A program made the position numbers and the translations under genes. From Russula earlei (Eukaryota > Basidiomycota > Agaricomycetes > Russulales > Russulaceae), in assembly GCA_025769875.1 (NCBI GenBank), contig JAGFNK010000171.1, positions 34,330 to 98,329 of the forward strand: a DNA stretch of 64,000 bases, given 5' to 3'. The notes under the pieces are model-generated. The model ran no database searches, was not told the origin of the DNA, and was given only the letters and a program-made list of their open reading frames with translations. This document shows, one piece after another, positions 45,650 through 56,571 of the stretch (position 1 is the stretch's first letter; each line of letters starts with the position of its first letter).

Positions 45650-47748
45650 ATGGGAAACGCGCTATCCAGAAATGATCACTATCCAGTACCCCCCGGTTTC
45701 ACGGTCCCAGTCTATCCAGGATATCCCCAATTCTCGACACCCTCCACTTGGAACCCTTTCAAACGGAACCAAATGAAGAAAAGGGAGAAGGTCTTGAGAG
45801 AGTATCTCTACACAACTCCAATGATCCTGCAGTATCCGGGGGCATTTGCAGGTGCGCTGAATTTTGATGCTCTGTATAGCCAATCCAATGATTTGATAAC
45901 CAATCTACAGTCAGTCACCCTGGACAGAACCTGGTCCAGCCCGGAATCCCACAAGTACATAATGCTGTCTCCGTGGCCCCCGTTGCTGCCAATGGAATGG
46001 CAACCCAAATGTCTGCTCCGATGGTGGTTACTGGCGCTCCCCCCCCTGCACCAGGAGCTGGAGGCGCTGCTGCTGCTGCCGCCCCGGTAATCCCGCCCCA
46101 GATGGCACCGATAACGTATCCGGCTACTTTCGACTACTCTGCCTTTCTTGATCCGCGTGGAACCACAGACCCCGTCGTCCCCCGTCGCTCTCACCGTCGC
46201 TCCCAACGCCACAATAACCGTAGTCGTAGGCGGAGTCCGACCCCTTCATCTGGATCCAGCGCGAGCGATACCGAATCACCGTTCTCGGATCCGTCCTCTT
46301 ACGATTCTGCCGAGTACCCTCGACGCAGTCGACACCGTCGATCGAGCAATCCCCTTCCGCGTCCGCCGAAAGACATCCTCGCAAGCACGCCGTTCCGTCC
46401 TCTCCTCACCCAGCTCCCCAGTGCGCAGTACAATTCATGGGGTCTGGGTCATACGAACTCCCAACCTCAGCCCCAGTCTCAACCCCAGCAGACCACGTAC
46501 AGCAACGTTCGTCCCCGTAGACGCCGTGGGTTTTTCAATCGACAGCCGCGGGCCACCTTCCCTGTTGTGCCGTCTTCGCTTGCAGATCCCTCCAGCGCGT
46601 TCGCACGATCGTTCATGGCGCCGATGGCCATGCCTGCACCGCAGAATGGGCCACCACTGCGGCAACAACTGCCACCGCCCGCAGCTGGCCCTGCAATGGC
46701 TGCGCCTGCACCTCCAGTCCTCCCGCAAAACATCACCGTGCGCATGCCCGCGCCCGAGCCAGCGCCGCCTGCACATCAAGGACCACCCGTGATCCCCCCG
46801 GGCACCCCTATGTTCATGTCCATGCCGAATCCCGGCCACCCAGGCTCAACGCCCTTCATCGGGGCGAACCTCGGCACTCCCAGGACGCTCAGGACGGCAC
46901 CGGTGCCACCCCCAGGTCAAGTGGCGATGGGACCAAGTCCTTCCTCTGGACCCATGCGTATGCCCACGCCCTCGCAGGGGGGAGGCAACATGCCGATGCC
47001 GGTGGGGATGGCACCAAGTCCCTCCTCTGGGCCCATGCGTATGCCCACGCCTTTGCCGGGGGGAGGCAACATGCAGATGCCCTCACCCTCTGTCAGGCCA
47101 GGTGTCATCCCGCAGACTCCGACGACAGTGAATATGGCTGTGCCGGGTGGCGTGCTCGTGACTGGCGCAATGGCGATGCCATCACCGTCGCTCGGTCCGG
47201 GTGCGTTACCACCGACCCTAAAGTTCAACGGGTTCGGGGAGTATGCCGGGCTGTTATATCATTCGCCGCATAGCGTGGTGTACCACGACGAACTGTACCC
47301 GACGGCACTGCACCTCTTCGAGGCACGCAAGTTCCTCGACCACCGTCCCGATCTCGCCGACCGTATCAGGCAATGCGAGCGCGTCGAGCAGGTCACCGCG
47401 ATCAGTGCCGAGATGGCGGAGAACACACGGCGGGACTGGGGCAACGTGGCACTCGGGACGGTGAGTTCTCTCTTCTCTGCATCTCGACCGGCGTGTTGCG
47501 CGAGGAGGCTTTTCCTTTCCTTGGCTGATTTGACTCGGTGGACATTTTAGATGGACGACGTGCTGTACCTGAAGTTCCGGCAGCATGGGGACTTGCGCAC
47601 GTTACTTCTGAACACGTTCCCCTCCGAGCTGGTCTACGTCGAGTCGGGCGACCCATTCTGGGGAGACGGTGCAGGGGTCGGGATGAACGAGCTTGGCAAA
47701 TCGCTCATGCGCGTGCGCGAGCGGCTTCGCCTCGAAGGAGGTATATGA
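45650..47748 (+). CDS. NADAR-domain protein with long disordered N-terminus
   Basis: Three exons, 45650..45851, 45911..47460 and 47551..47748; 649 aa. The start MGNALSRNDHYPVPPGF is followed by an Arg/Ser-rich stretch (HRRSQRHNNRSRRRSPTP), then some 300 residues rich in Pro, Met, Gln and Gly. The C-terminal 150 residues form a NADAR (YbiA-like) domain: VVYHDELYPTALHLFEARKF, RRDWGNVALGTMDDVLYLKF, QHGDLRTLLLNTFPSELVYV and DPFWGDGAGVGMNELGKSLM. NADAR proteins cleave N-glycosidic bonds in riboflavin precursors or remove ADP-ribose from guanosine. Most members have Glu before the His of the first motif; here it is Leu (ALH), so activity is doubtful. Confidence 0.82.
46927..47088 (+). repeat. 81-bp tandem duplication in the NADAR gene
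   Basis: Two diverged copies of an 81-bp unit (46927-47007 and 47008-47088), each encoding SPSSGPMRMPTP followed by GGGNM in the disordered region. Confidence 0.8.
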
Positions 47749-48433
47749 TCGACCGTCCTCCTGACGATCAACGAACAAACAAAAAGAAGGCCACACCTCC
47801 GAAAACTCGCTCTACGCCTTTTTGCTTCTCCACCCCCCCCTGGTTGTCGTGGTGAATCAGCTTTGCGTTTTTGTGTGCTCTGCCTTTGTACTTTTTACTA
47901 GGTGTTTTGGCGGCGACTGGATCGTCCTGGCTTGTACCACATCTCTATCCCCCGGCTGATCTGCTTGATTCCAGACTTGGTCACACTATCTCGAATCTTT
48001 TTCACATCTTCATTGATTCCTCTTCTTCCTTCAGAGTTGTATCGCGAATGCTACGTACGTCACATCTCTTCATGTCCATGCCTACATCATGACCTATCAC
48101 TTTACGATACTCACTTGCATGATCCGCGCGACACCTCATCCTCCTCTGTCCCCTACCCGTAGTTGAATGATATCAGAGCATCTAGATGATATTAGTATCG
48201 AATCGAACCAATGGAACATGTGCTTTTTGCTATCGCTTCGTCGTACGTTTGTATATGTACCGGGAGCTGCCGTTTTCCCACCACTCGCACTCCAATGCAA
48301 TCTGCATGAAGACCCCTCGTTCGTGGCGCGACTCTTATTGAATCCTGATACAGGACTGTTGTTGTGGCAACACAAATCTGCCGGAAACAAAAAGATGAGC
48401 GAGTCGCGCCGGATTTCCTAAAACATTACTTGC
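47749..48433. other. Intergenic stretch between the NADAR gene and the DUF6535-NADAR gene
   Basis: No gene supported. Confidence 0.5.
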
Positions 48434-51400
48434 ATGTGTACAAACGACCTTGGAGAAACATCAAAGGAAATGGATTCATGTAGGCTACCCCTTACTCAAC
48501 AATCCCCAATTCTCACACCAGGATCCAGCCTACCCTCCGAATCGGTCGTCGCATGAGCAATCTAACGACCCGTTAGAGCTACCGAAACCTGTGGACAAGT
48601 CAGAGGGTCTGTTCTCAATGTACCTCGAAAGATCGGACGAGGATGATAGAAGGATCACTGAGAAGTGGAGGGGGGAGACCGACGCGATACTTCTCTTTGT
48701 GGGTCTCTCCTGTTATCTTTCCCTTCGAGTTCTGATAAGGCTGCGGGGTACTGTAGACCGGTCTTTTCTCAGCCGCCCTCGCAGCCCTGATATCGGTTTC
48801 CATCCAAGACCTTCGACCAAGTTCGCAAGACACCTCAGCGTTCTATCTCGCAAATATCTACCATTTGCTCGCCAATACCACTGGCGCGAGTTCCCAATCA
48901 GCCGTCATTTCCCTGCCGGCAGACCCACCTCAATTTTCTCCACCGACATACGCAATCTTGGTCAACTCACTCTGGATCTTGAGCTTGGTCATGAGTCTTA
49001 CCGGTGCTCTACTGGCAGTATTCATACAGCAATGGGCTCAATCATATCTTCAGGCGACTCAAATGCGGCATAGTCCCCGCGACAGAGCCCGGGTTCGTGC
49101 TTTCCATTTCGAGGGCATTGACAAGTGGCACCTTCATTGGTTAACCCAAACGGTGCCTACGCTTATCCATGTCTCCCTCTTCCTCTTCTTTGCTGGTCTT
49201 CCGGTGTTCCTGTTTCACATTAACCGCACGGTCTTCAACGTGGTAATCACTTGGCTTGCGCTCTGCGTAGCTGGTTACGCATCCCTCACCTTCCTGCCCG
49301 TCTTTTGCCAAGATTGCCCCTACTCGTCGCCTCTTTCTTCATGGGCCTGGTTTTGCGTTGGCAACGTGTTATCGGTCGCTCACCAACTTCTCAAGCGCTT
49401 CACGTCCCCTTATCACCCGATTCCGCCAGTGGTATCGCGCCCACTATCCAGGTTCTCCTCCTCGTTGGCCGTCTTGGCGCAATATGCAAAAGGCAGCAGA
49501 ATTCGCTGTTGGAAGGCTGTCAGCAGACATCGACTACCGCGCTCTGTCATGGATGTTCGGCACCTTGCATGACGACGACGAATTTGAGCAGTTCTTCGAT
49601 GCTCTTCCGGGCGTTTGCGCACCAGAAACACTCGTAGATTCACAGACGTACCTCATCGAACCGAACAGGAAAAGACTGTCACATACATTGATCGGTATGA
49701 TGGATCGTACATTGTTATCCAGCTTGGTTCCTGACTCGGTGAAACAACGACGGATCATCATTTACACCAAGGTTATCGACGCCACATCCCTGCTTGGACC
49801 CTGGTGGACGCTTCGCCGCGTTCTGCTCGGAGACTGGCACGGATTCTCGAGATTCATTGAATTCGGACTTTTTGTACAAGAGTGGAAGCACCTACCCCAT
49901 GAGGTGACAGCCTTTTATGCCCAATACGTGGTTGCTATCACCTTGTCGAATGTGCAAAAACGCGACGATTACTGGTTTCAGCTCGCGAGCGGCCACCTGA
50001 ACGCGTCTAAATCGCTCCTTCAGAGTTATTGCACAGACCCTTACACTACACTTCTGATTAACGCTATGTTCATCATTCGGAGGGCTATTCAAACTTTCGC
50101 TGGATCAGCGGACCGTCACCGAAGCGATATCCTTGAGGCGTCATCGAAGACTCTAGAATCACTTTGCAAATTTGATATTTTCTCTGCCTTGCCAGAGTAC
50201 CAATACCAGTTTTGCAGTTTGTGGAACCAACTCGTGGACGCGGCACAGAATGACAATCATATTGCCCCTCTCTCCGTGGTGACGCTAAAGAGTATTCGTA
50301 GGGTGTACATTTCTCTGCATCGGGGCACGAGTGCATTCCCAACAGCATTTTCTAACACCACCAATGACGTGGACCCAGTTCTGAATGAGGCAAGGTCATA
50401 TCCGATGTGTACTCTGCATCGTCCCTCCCTAGCCATTCAGCCATTGCTATCACCCGATGTGACCCCTGATACAGCCGAAATGACGAAGGTTACAACCGGC
50501 TCACCAACGATTGCTACAGCCAGCCCGCCAGAGACGGACCCCAGCTTCTCTGGGCCGTTGGTACCATATCAGCCACCGACGTTGCCTTCACCGTACTTCG
50601 TTACACCACCCGTTCTGCCACCAACGACCTTCGTTACACTTATGCCCCCTCAGCCATCGGCCTTCATCACTCCTCAGCACTCGATTATGATTACACTCCC
50701 TACCTCCCAGGCAGAGAGCTACATTCAGCCACCGCCACCAACATTCATTCCGCCACAACCACCGATCCACATTTCATTCTCTCCGTCACAGCTACCGAAC
50801 CTCACACCATCACCCTACCCTTATTTCAGTACTGCTCCTTCTATAGTCATCCAGGTACCACCCCCTACGCCCGTACAGTCCTCATGGGTTTCTATCTCTC
50901 CCATTGTCCCCCCCACTTCTAGATCTCCGACTCCTTCTGAGTTGCCCATATTCCCTCCTCTGCCGTCGCCAGTATTACAGGCGTTTGCTCCCTCCGACGT
51001 CACGCCGAGTCCTGCGCTAGGAAGCGTGACAATGACAGGTGAGACGGTGATGCAGTCGCCATCGCTTTCTGCGGACTCGGTGTCACCGGTGGTGATCAAA
51101 TTCAATGGGTACGGCCCGGGGGAGTACTCCGGGTTGATGGATCACTCGTCGCATACTGTGGTGTACGAGGACGAGGTGTACCCGACAGCATTGCACCTCT
51201 TCGAGGCATGCAAGTTCCTCGATCACCGTCCCGACCTCGCCGACCATATCAGGCAGTGCGAGCGCGTCGAGCAGGTCGCCGCGACCAGTGCCGAGCTGGC
51301 CGAGTTCACACGGCGGGACTGGGGCAACGTGGCACTCAGTATCGTGAGTTTTCGTCTCTGTTGCGGGAGGAGGCCTTTCCTTTATCTGGCGGCTAATTGA

Positions 51401-51615
51401 ATTGGCGAACATTGTAGATGGACGACGTGCTGCATCTGAAGTTCCGGCAGCATGGGGACTTGCGCACGTTACTTCTGAACACGCACCCGTCCGAGCTGGT
51501 CTACGTCGAATCGGGCGACCCGTTCTGGGGAGACGGTGCAGGGATGGGGATGAACGAGCTTGGCAAATCGCTCATGCGTGTGCGCGAGCGGCTGCGCGTC
51601 GAGGCCGATACATGA
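48434..51615 (+). CDS. DUF6535 copy 5 fused to a C-terminal NADAR domain
   Basis: Four exons, 48434..48479, 48529..48698, 48757..51343 and 51418..51615, about 999 aa. The N-terminal half is a normal DUF6535 protein: GLFSMYLERSDEDDRRI, TGLFSAALAALISVSIQDLR, membrane spans near LWILSLVMSLTGALLAVFI, HVSLFLFFAGLPVFLFHI and VVITWLALCVAGYASLTFLP, then DIDYRALSWMFGTLHDDDEF. A 200-residue Pro/Ser/Thr tail follows, then a NADAR domain (YPTALHLFEACKF, RRDWGNVALSIMDDVLHLKF, DPFWGDGAGMGMNELGKSLM). The NADAR intron is in the same place and phase as in the neighbour. The frame shifts once at the C-run 49406-49409; ignoring one C makes it continuous. As in the neighbour, ALH replaces the usual EH. Confidence 0.8.
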
Positions 51616-52588
51616 TATGTGATCGATCATACGTAAAATGAAGATTCTATGACCTCGTTCGACACTTCTGTTCCCGGCATGATTGTGCGGTGATGGTAAA
51701 GTTCTCTCATGTTTCGATGGCGATGGGATCGTGGCCGGTGTCACGACTCCTTCCATCGAGTTGGCAAACATCGTTCATTTTCTTCTCACCCCTCAAAGCT
51801 GTAATTTCAGACGTGATGTCACATCCTTGACTCAGTTCACTCTCGATGTCCATGCCCACGGCTATGATGAGTCATTTCTTCATGACGGTCATTTGCCTAT
51901 GGCACGCGATTCCTTTCCCCCAACGGTATCGGATCATTTGGGATGTATTCGTACGGAGCCTAGTAAACTGAAGTTTGAACTTCCTTTTGCTGCCTCGTAC
52001 GTTTGTACTGGGCGCTCGCCAGTGGCTACCCAGGGTTGACCTCATTCCAACACCAGAAAATTTTGCATTTGCTATCTGTTGTCAAGGCGGCAAAGCCCAG
52101 GCATAATGATGGGCGGAGAGCTCTTCGATATGATAACGTAACTCAGTGTCAAGTGCGATGAGTTTTTACACGAAGAAAGTGCCAAGGGAGAACTCGTGCG
52201 CAGACCACCGTGTCAATTCGACATCATCGACAGGGATGTCCGTGACTTTGTTCTAGGGGTTCGAGTAGCCCACCAAGGTCATTGCCTTTAAGACGTTAAT
52301 AATACGAATGCGTGATGCCCACGGGGAGTTTATCGCAAGGTTGATGCTGCCAGTGGTTCCTGTATTGCGGGTGGATTTGCTGCAGACATTGGCTTTGCTG
52401 CCAACGAAATGGTGGCGTGGATGAAGCGTCACAAACATGACCAAACCGCTTCGGAGCTGGACCGAGCAGAGCATTTCCACACAGCATGATCAAGCCTTTC
52501 TTTCGACTCACATAGTTGTTCTCGAGACCTCTCGTAATGGGTAAATGGTGCGTGAAGACTTGTGTACTCGTGGGGATATGCGGCTGAC
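51616..52588. other. Intergenic stretch, no gene supported
   Basis: Short overlapping frames without motifs or consistent splice sites. Confidence 0.5.
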
Positions 52589-54132
52589 ATGACCCGCTCA
52601 GGACAACAGAGTACTGTGACGACGTTCTCGGCGCTAAGATCAAAAGACTCGTGTACGCTCGTCATTTTCCAATGGATGTCCCTCCCTATATCCTACAGTG
52701 CTAATCCCGTCATTCTACTTCATTTAGTAAAATGTAGTTCTGGCGCACTGAAAAGATCAAAGCTCGAGAAACTGGAGCCCTCGATATCCTATGAAACTTT
52801 CGTGCAGGACCTAGACCCGGGAGACTCGTTTACCACGACGCTGACGGAACTACTCGTCAGGGTGCGCCAAGGCCGTCGGCTTCTGTATGCATCTCATGGT
52901 TAACAATGGTCATCGTTGCAGGAAATGGCTGAACGCCGTCAAAGACAAGCGGCCGATCGTGGGCTGATATCCGACCGCACGGCCAAAGGCCTGCGCACCC
53001 TCGCTGCACCACAACGCGTTTATCGTGACCGCACTGGGCGCGGTTCCGCCGCTCGTCGTACGCTCAACCTTTCTGATTACCTCTCCGTCCCGCCAGAAGA
53101 GATGGACCTCGATGATGATAACGACAGCATGGAAAGCATCATCGACCATCCTGTCACAATCGAGGGCACACGCATGAACACTGATCTATACGATGCGTAT
53201 GCCAACCCCGGTCCCTGTTCGTCTTGTTTTTTTTCTTCTTCTTCCTGCTCTTATTGCTGCATCTTAAATCTAATCTACTCAGCCTCCATCGAACCCCATA
53301 TTTCTCCCTCGCCGCCCCACTTACGCCATATGCTACGCTCAGCGCGACGCGAGGATTGGGTTCCTTCGCGAGAGCTCCCCCGACGGATGGGGACCCCCAT
53401 CCCCGACGAGCGCTTCCGTCCGCCCCTGCACTCACGCGCCAGCCGTCCATTCGGCGTATCCCAGCGCGTTCTCGGACCGTTGATTTTACCGACTTTACCT
53501 CCCGCCGCCGCTCATCAGTGCGCGAGGGCAACAACATCACCTCGGGAATTGAAACCGACACAGATGATCCAACAGCGCCAACGACAATATCGTCCTATCT
53601 TTCACCGTCGAACACAACGGGTGTGCCTCCCCGTCGATTCTTCCCTTCCCGTCGCCCGGAGCTCCCATGGAACCCCATCCCTGAGAGTGTCAGCAATGCC
53701 AGCACCGTTACCAGCTCGGGGACGGGGACGGCCGCAACGTCAAGCATGCGATCGAGTCCAACTCCGGCGACGACACAAATGGACGCACGGGCGCAGCGCA
53801 CGTTCCTCTCGTGGCTGCCCAGCACCACCTTACTCTCACTCCCGCCGCCTCCCCCGGTCGATCCGCATAGCCCACGCGTGACACCACGCTTACGTCGTGG
53901 CGGCGTTCGTCCACCGGAATCGCTGCTTCCCCGGCCGCATGTCACGATGCTCCGCACGGGATCTCCAGAGCCAATAGCGGGCTCGACTCCTGCCTCCACC
54001 AGCAGTGCAATCGCGGCCGCGGAAGGTAACCTGCTGACCCCGGCGCTGGGTCACCCCTCGACTCCAGTGTCAGGGGTTGCACCGGCCCCAGTAAATACAC
54101 CGCGGGTGCAATCGCCCACGCCCGTTGAGTAA
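52589..54132 (+). CDS. Hypothetical Ser/Pro-rich protein
   Basis: Four exons, 52589..52650, 52738..52861, 52922..53220 and 53283..54132; 444 aa, all phases closing. The N-terminal 70 residues are helical and charged (KRSKLEKLEPSISYETF, DSFTTTLTELLVREMAERR), then RTLNLSDYLSVPPEEMDLDD with a strongly acidic patch. The rest is low in hydrophobics and rich in Ser, Pro, Thr and Arg (RTVDFTDFTSRRRSSV, PRRFFPSRRPELPWNPIP). No domain is recognised. The third intron has an extreme T/C tract (53225-53253) and an unusual GTCTTG donor, so the exon 3/4 join is the least certain. It may be a disordered nuclear or regulatory protein; no function is proposed. Confidence 0.6.
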
Positions 54133-54512
54133 GTGTAAGGTAGAAATGATGAGGACGTTGAGGGCGACGATTTCTGCAAGCAAGCAAAGCATACACACTC
54201 TCACATGTTTTATATTTCAGTTTCTAACACAGGATAGACCGCCGTGTGATTCGACCATATGAATACTCTTAGTTATGGATTCATCCAACTTGTAAATTAT
54301 GACACTTGGCGAAGGCGCGTCAAATTTATGACATGCAATTGATCTACTGCGCTTGAAAATTATTCACTTGTGGCGATCAAATTGGAGGAGCGACTGAGAG
54401 CGGTGTCTCCCGGGCTTTGCAGGCGTACGTATCTTGCTCGAAGGCCGATGCAACAAGCTTCGGAGCAACGAGTAACCCATATGGTTACGCAGGACGGATA
54501 AATAGTCACTCC
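54133..54512. other. Short convergent intergenic stretch
   Basis: Holds the 3' ends of the flanking genes; nothing else seen. Confidence 0.5.
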
Positions 54513-55379
54513 TCACGTGAACCGACGGATAAAGAGCATCACTATGAACGCAATCGTGACCACGAGGACGCTCGATATCGTCAGACAGGTGGTCCCAAGG
54601 CTCCTGCCTCGATGATCCCGCAGCCGCACGCGTTCCCGTTTCATCACGTCAAAGTTCGCGCCGACCTTCTCCTCCGCGGCGCGCAGCACCGCCTGGTCCG
54701 CAACGAGCGCGTTCGAGAAGTGCTCCGCGTTGCGCCGGAGCTGGCCGGCCATCTGCGCCAGCTGCGCGGAGAGCTCTTCCTGCAGCGCCGTGCCGTGCCG
54801 CAGCAGCGCTCGATCCGACGCGGCCTCGGGCGCGGGTGCTGCGGCAGGAGGCGCCACGGAACGCGCGCGGGGGATCCTGTCGGGAAGGTCGTTCGTCGTC
54901 GTCGGGGCGCGATCTGCATCGGGAGGGACGGGCTCGCGGGGAAGGCTCGCGGCCTCCTCCTCTGCGAGGCCGAGGAGAAGGTCGACGTCTGTCGCTGGTG
55001 GCTCGGCCTCCTCGAGCGGCGGCCCAGAGGCGACGTGGGAAGGCGGCGCCTGGCTGCCGCCGCGATGCCGGCAGGTCGACTGTTCGAGCGGAATTGGGGG
55101 GCGGGAGCGGCAAGGTTGGGAGGATGGGCTCCGTATGTGGAGGCGCGGGGACAACCCTCTGCTGAAAGGCGATCTGTGCGTGAGCGTGGAAGGACGTATG
55201 CCGTCCGGACACATATCCCGTACCTCGTTCACCGACAGCATGAAAGAGTCCAGCTTGTCGAGAAGGACACGAATGTCGGCGAGACCTCGCGGAAGCCTCC
55301 TACGCGGACCTGGTCGGTTTATACACAGATTTGGCTTCGAGGTGAGGAAGAAGAGCTCACGTCGAGTGACGGGACTCAT
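54513..55379 (-). CDS. USE1-like SNARE, apparent frameshift
   Basis: Two exons, 55224..55379 and 54513..55173. The C-terminal half is a SNARE-type coiled coil (HGTALQEELSAQLAQMAGQL, HFSNALVADQAVLRAAEEKV, ANFDVMKRERVRLRDHRG) followed by a single C-terminal membrane anchor (CLTISSVLVVTIAFIVMLFI), the plan of Use1, the ER SNARE for retrograde Golgi-to-ER traffic. The N-terminus (TRRELFFLTSKPNLCI, then LADIRVLLDKLDSFM) fits the family. After the intron the phase-correct frame must shift by one base at the G-run 55096-55101 to reach the coiled coil; the summed exon length is one base over a multiple of three. Expected size about 271 aa. Confidence 0.75.
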   Translation of the reverse strand: MSPVTRRELFFLTSKPNLCINRPGPRRRLPRGLADIRVLLDKLDSFMLSVNEVRDMCPDGIRPSTLTHRSPFSRGLSPRLHIRSPSSQPCRSRPPIPLEQSTCRHRGGSQAPPSHVASGPPLEEAEPPATDVDLLLGLAEEEAASLPREPVPPDADRAPTTTNDLPDRIPRARSVAPPAAAPAPEAASDRALLRHGTALQEELSAQLAQMAGQLRRNAEHFSNALVADQAVLRAAEEKVGANFDVMKRERVRLRDHRGRSLGTTCLTISSVLVVTIAFIVMLFIRRFT

Positions 55380-55903
55380 TGTAGACCTCCAAGTTGCCCA
55401 ATAACTTTCTTGCGTGCTTCAATTGCTATGAGACAGACGGCGGTGAGGCTCGGAACTGCCAGATTCAGAGCGCAATAAAAAGGCCCCACTTGCAATAATC
55501 TCTCCGATTTGAGCCAAGGATCTGTGCCTCTTTCGGAACCCCAATCTGAATCGTGCACTGTTCTGTCGAGGCGTCGCACAAGACGGACAAGGTTGACACG
55601 GTCATGAAGAATCTGCTGCTCTTGCGTATGCAGCATGTTTGGCGGTTCGTTGTCGCGCGTGACAGTCACAAGCAGGTTTTCTGCCCGCCACCACATGCAT
55701 CGCTCACTTGCACTGGCTACTTCATCGTGGCTGTCCAACTTCCAACGTGTACACGAGATACGTGCTCGATGATCTCATTTCCAGCTTGCATGCCTGGAAA
55801 CGTCGATGCATCAACGTCCCATTAACACTGGATCATGATAGTGATGTGATAGGACGATCCTGGTCCGGAATTTGTGGACAGAGGGGAGGTGGACTTGCCA
55901 CAG
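55380..55903. other. Divergent intergenic stretch
   Basis: Promoters of the USE1-like gene (-) and small secreted protein 2 (+); no gene supported. Confidence 0.5.
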
Positions 55904-55909
55904 TATAAG
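55904..55909 (+). promoter_or_regulatory. TATA-like box of small secreted protein 2
   Basis: TATAAG about 130 bp before the start, preceded by GGACTTGCCA exactly as upstream of small secreted protein 1. Confidence 0.55.
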
Positions 55910-56036
55910 TCAACACCTGCAGTTTGGATTCTCCCCAGCAGTGCTCCCGTTCACTTCATACTCAGGTACCGGTTACCGACTATCTTATTCCTTGACGACT
56001 TTCGTTCGAAACCCATATTCCCACTCATAACCATCG

Positions 56037-56334
56037 ATGCGAACCTCCACTGTTCTTTCCATATTCTTACTCGCCGTTGGCTTCGCTCCATCGTTCTCGC
56101 TTCCTCAGAAGTACGCCGACCTCTTCAGGTTCTCTTTCTCCCCTGAAGTTAACATTACCTTGCAGACATGGGAATTTCGGAGCCAATCGGAACCATGAAA
56201 GGTCGCCGTCATCATCGGACTCAAATCATGTGGTATTAGAGGAAGACTCGCCAAGCACATCGGGACATACTTGCGGTCAGGTCTGTCAATTCCAACACTC
56301 AGGAGCCGACAGGGATGGGGAATCTGGATGCTGA
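56037..56334 (+). CDS. Small secreted protein 2
   Basis: Two exons, 56037..56110 and 56166..56334; 80 aa as read. The signal peptide MRTSTVLSIFLLAVGFAPSFS parallels that of small secreted protein 1, and the intron interrupts a codon at phase 2 shortly after it. The mature part is hydrophilic with three Cys (HTCGQVCQ and a C-terminal Cys). If one base of the G-runs at 56312-56320 is surplus, the frame would continue through GNLDAETLAWLETAAEAGL to a TAA at about 56428, giving a longer and more protein-like end. No family recognised. Confidence 0.58.
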
Positions 56335-56383
56335 GACTCTGGCCTGGCTGGAAACAGCGGCAGAAGCCGGGTTATCAGGAGGA

Positions 56384-56473
56384 GTTGCAGGCGAGGTACA
56401 CAAAGGAAGTTCAGAAGCGACTTGGTAAGTTGCAGGCGGTGTACACAAAGGAAGTTCGGGAGCGACTTGGTAA
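56384..56473 (+). repeat. 45-bp tandem duplication
   Basis: Two copies of a 45-bp unit starting GTTGCAGGCG (56384-56428 and 56429-56473). The first copy holds the possible end of small secreted protein 2. Confidence 0.85.
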
Positions 56474-56571
56474 GAAGGGATAGAAGCAAAGATGACCTTA
56501 GAAAGAAAGGCGAATTTGTTCATATCAATTAGATGACCACACAACATGACATGACTGTTTTTTTTTTCTTC

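Noticed and set aside
49376..49429. Possible 54-nt intron in the DUF6535-NADAR gene that would avoid the frameshift
   Set aside because: Sibling genes have coding sequence there (LLERYP-like), so a surplus C in the C-run is preferred, though the intron cannot be excluded.
53224..53283. Apparent start with a run of Phe and Leu, like a membrane segment
   Set aside because: This is the T/C-rich 3' part of an intron in the hypothetical gene at 52589-54132.
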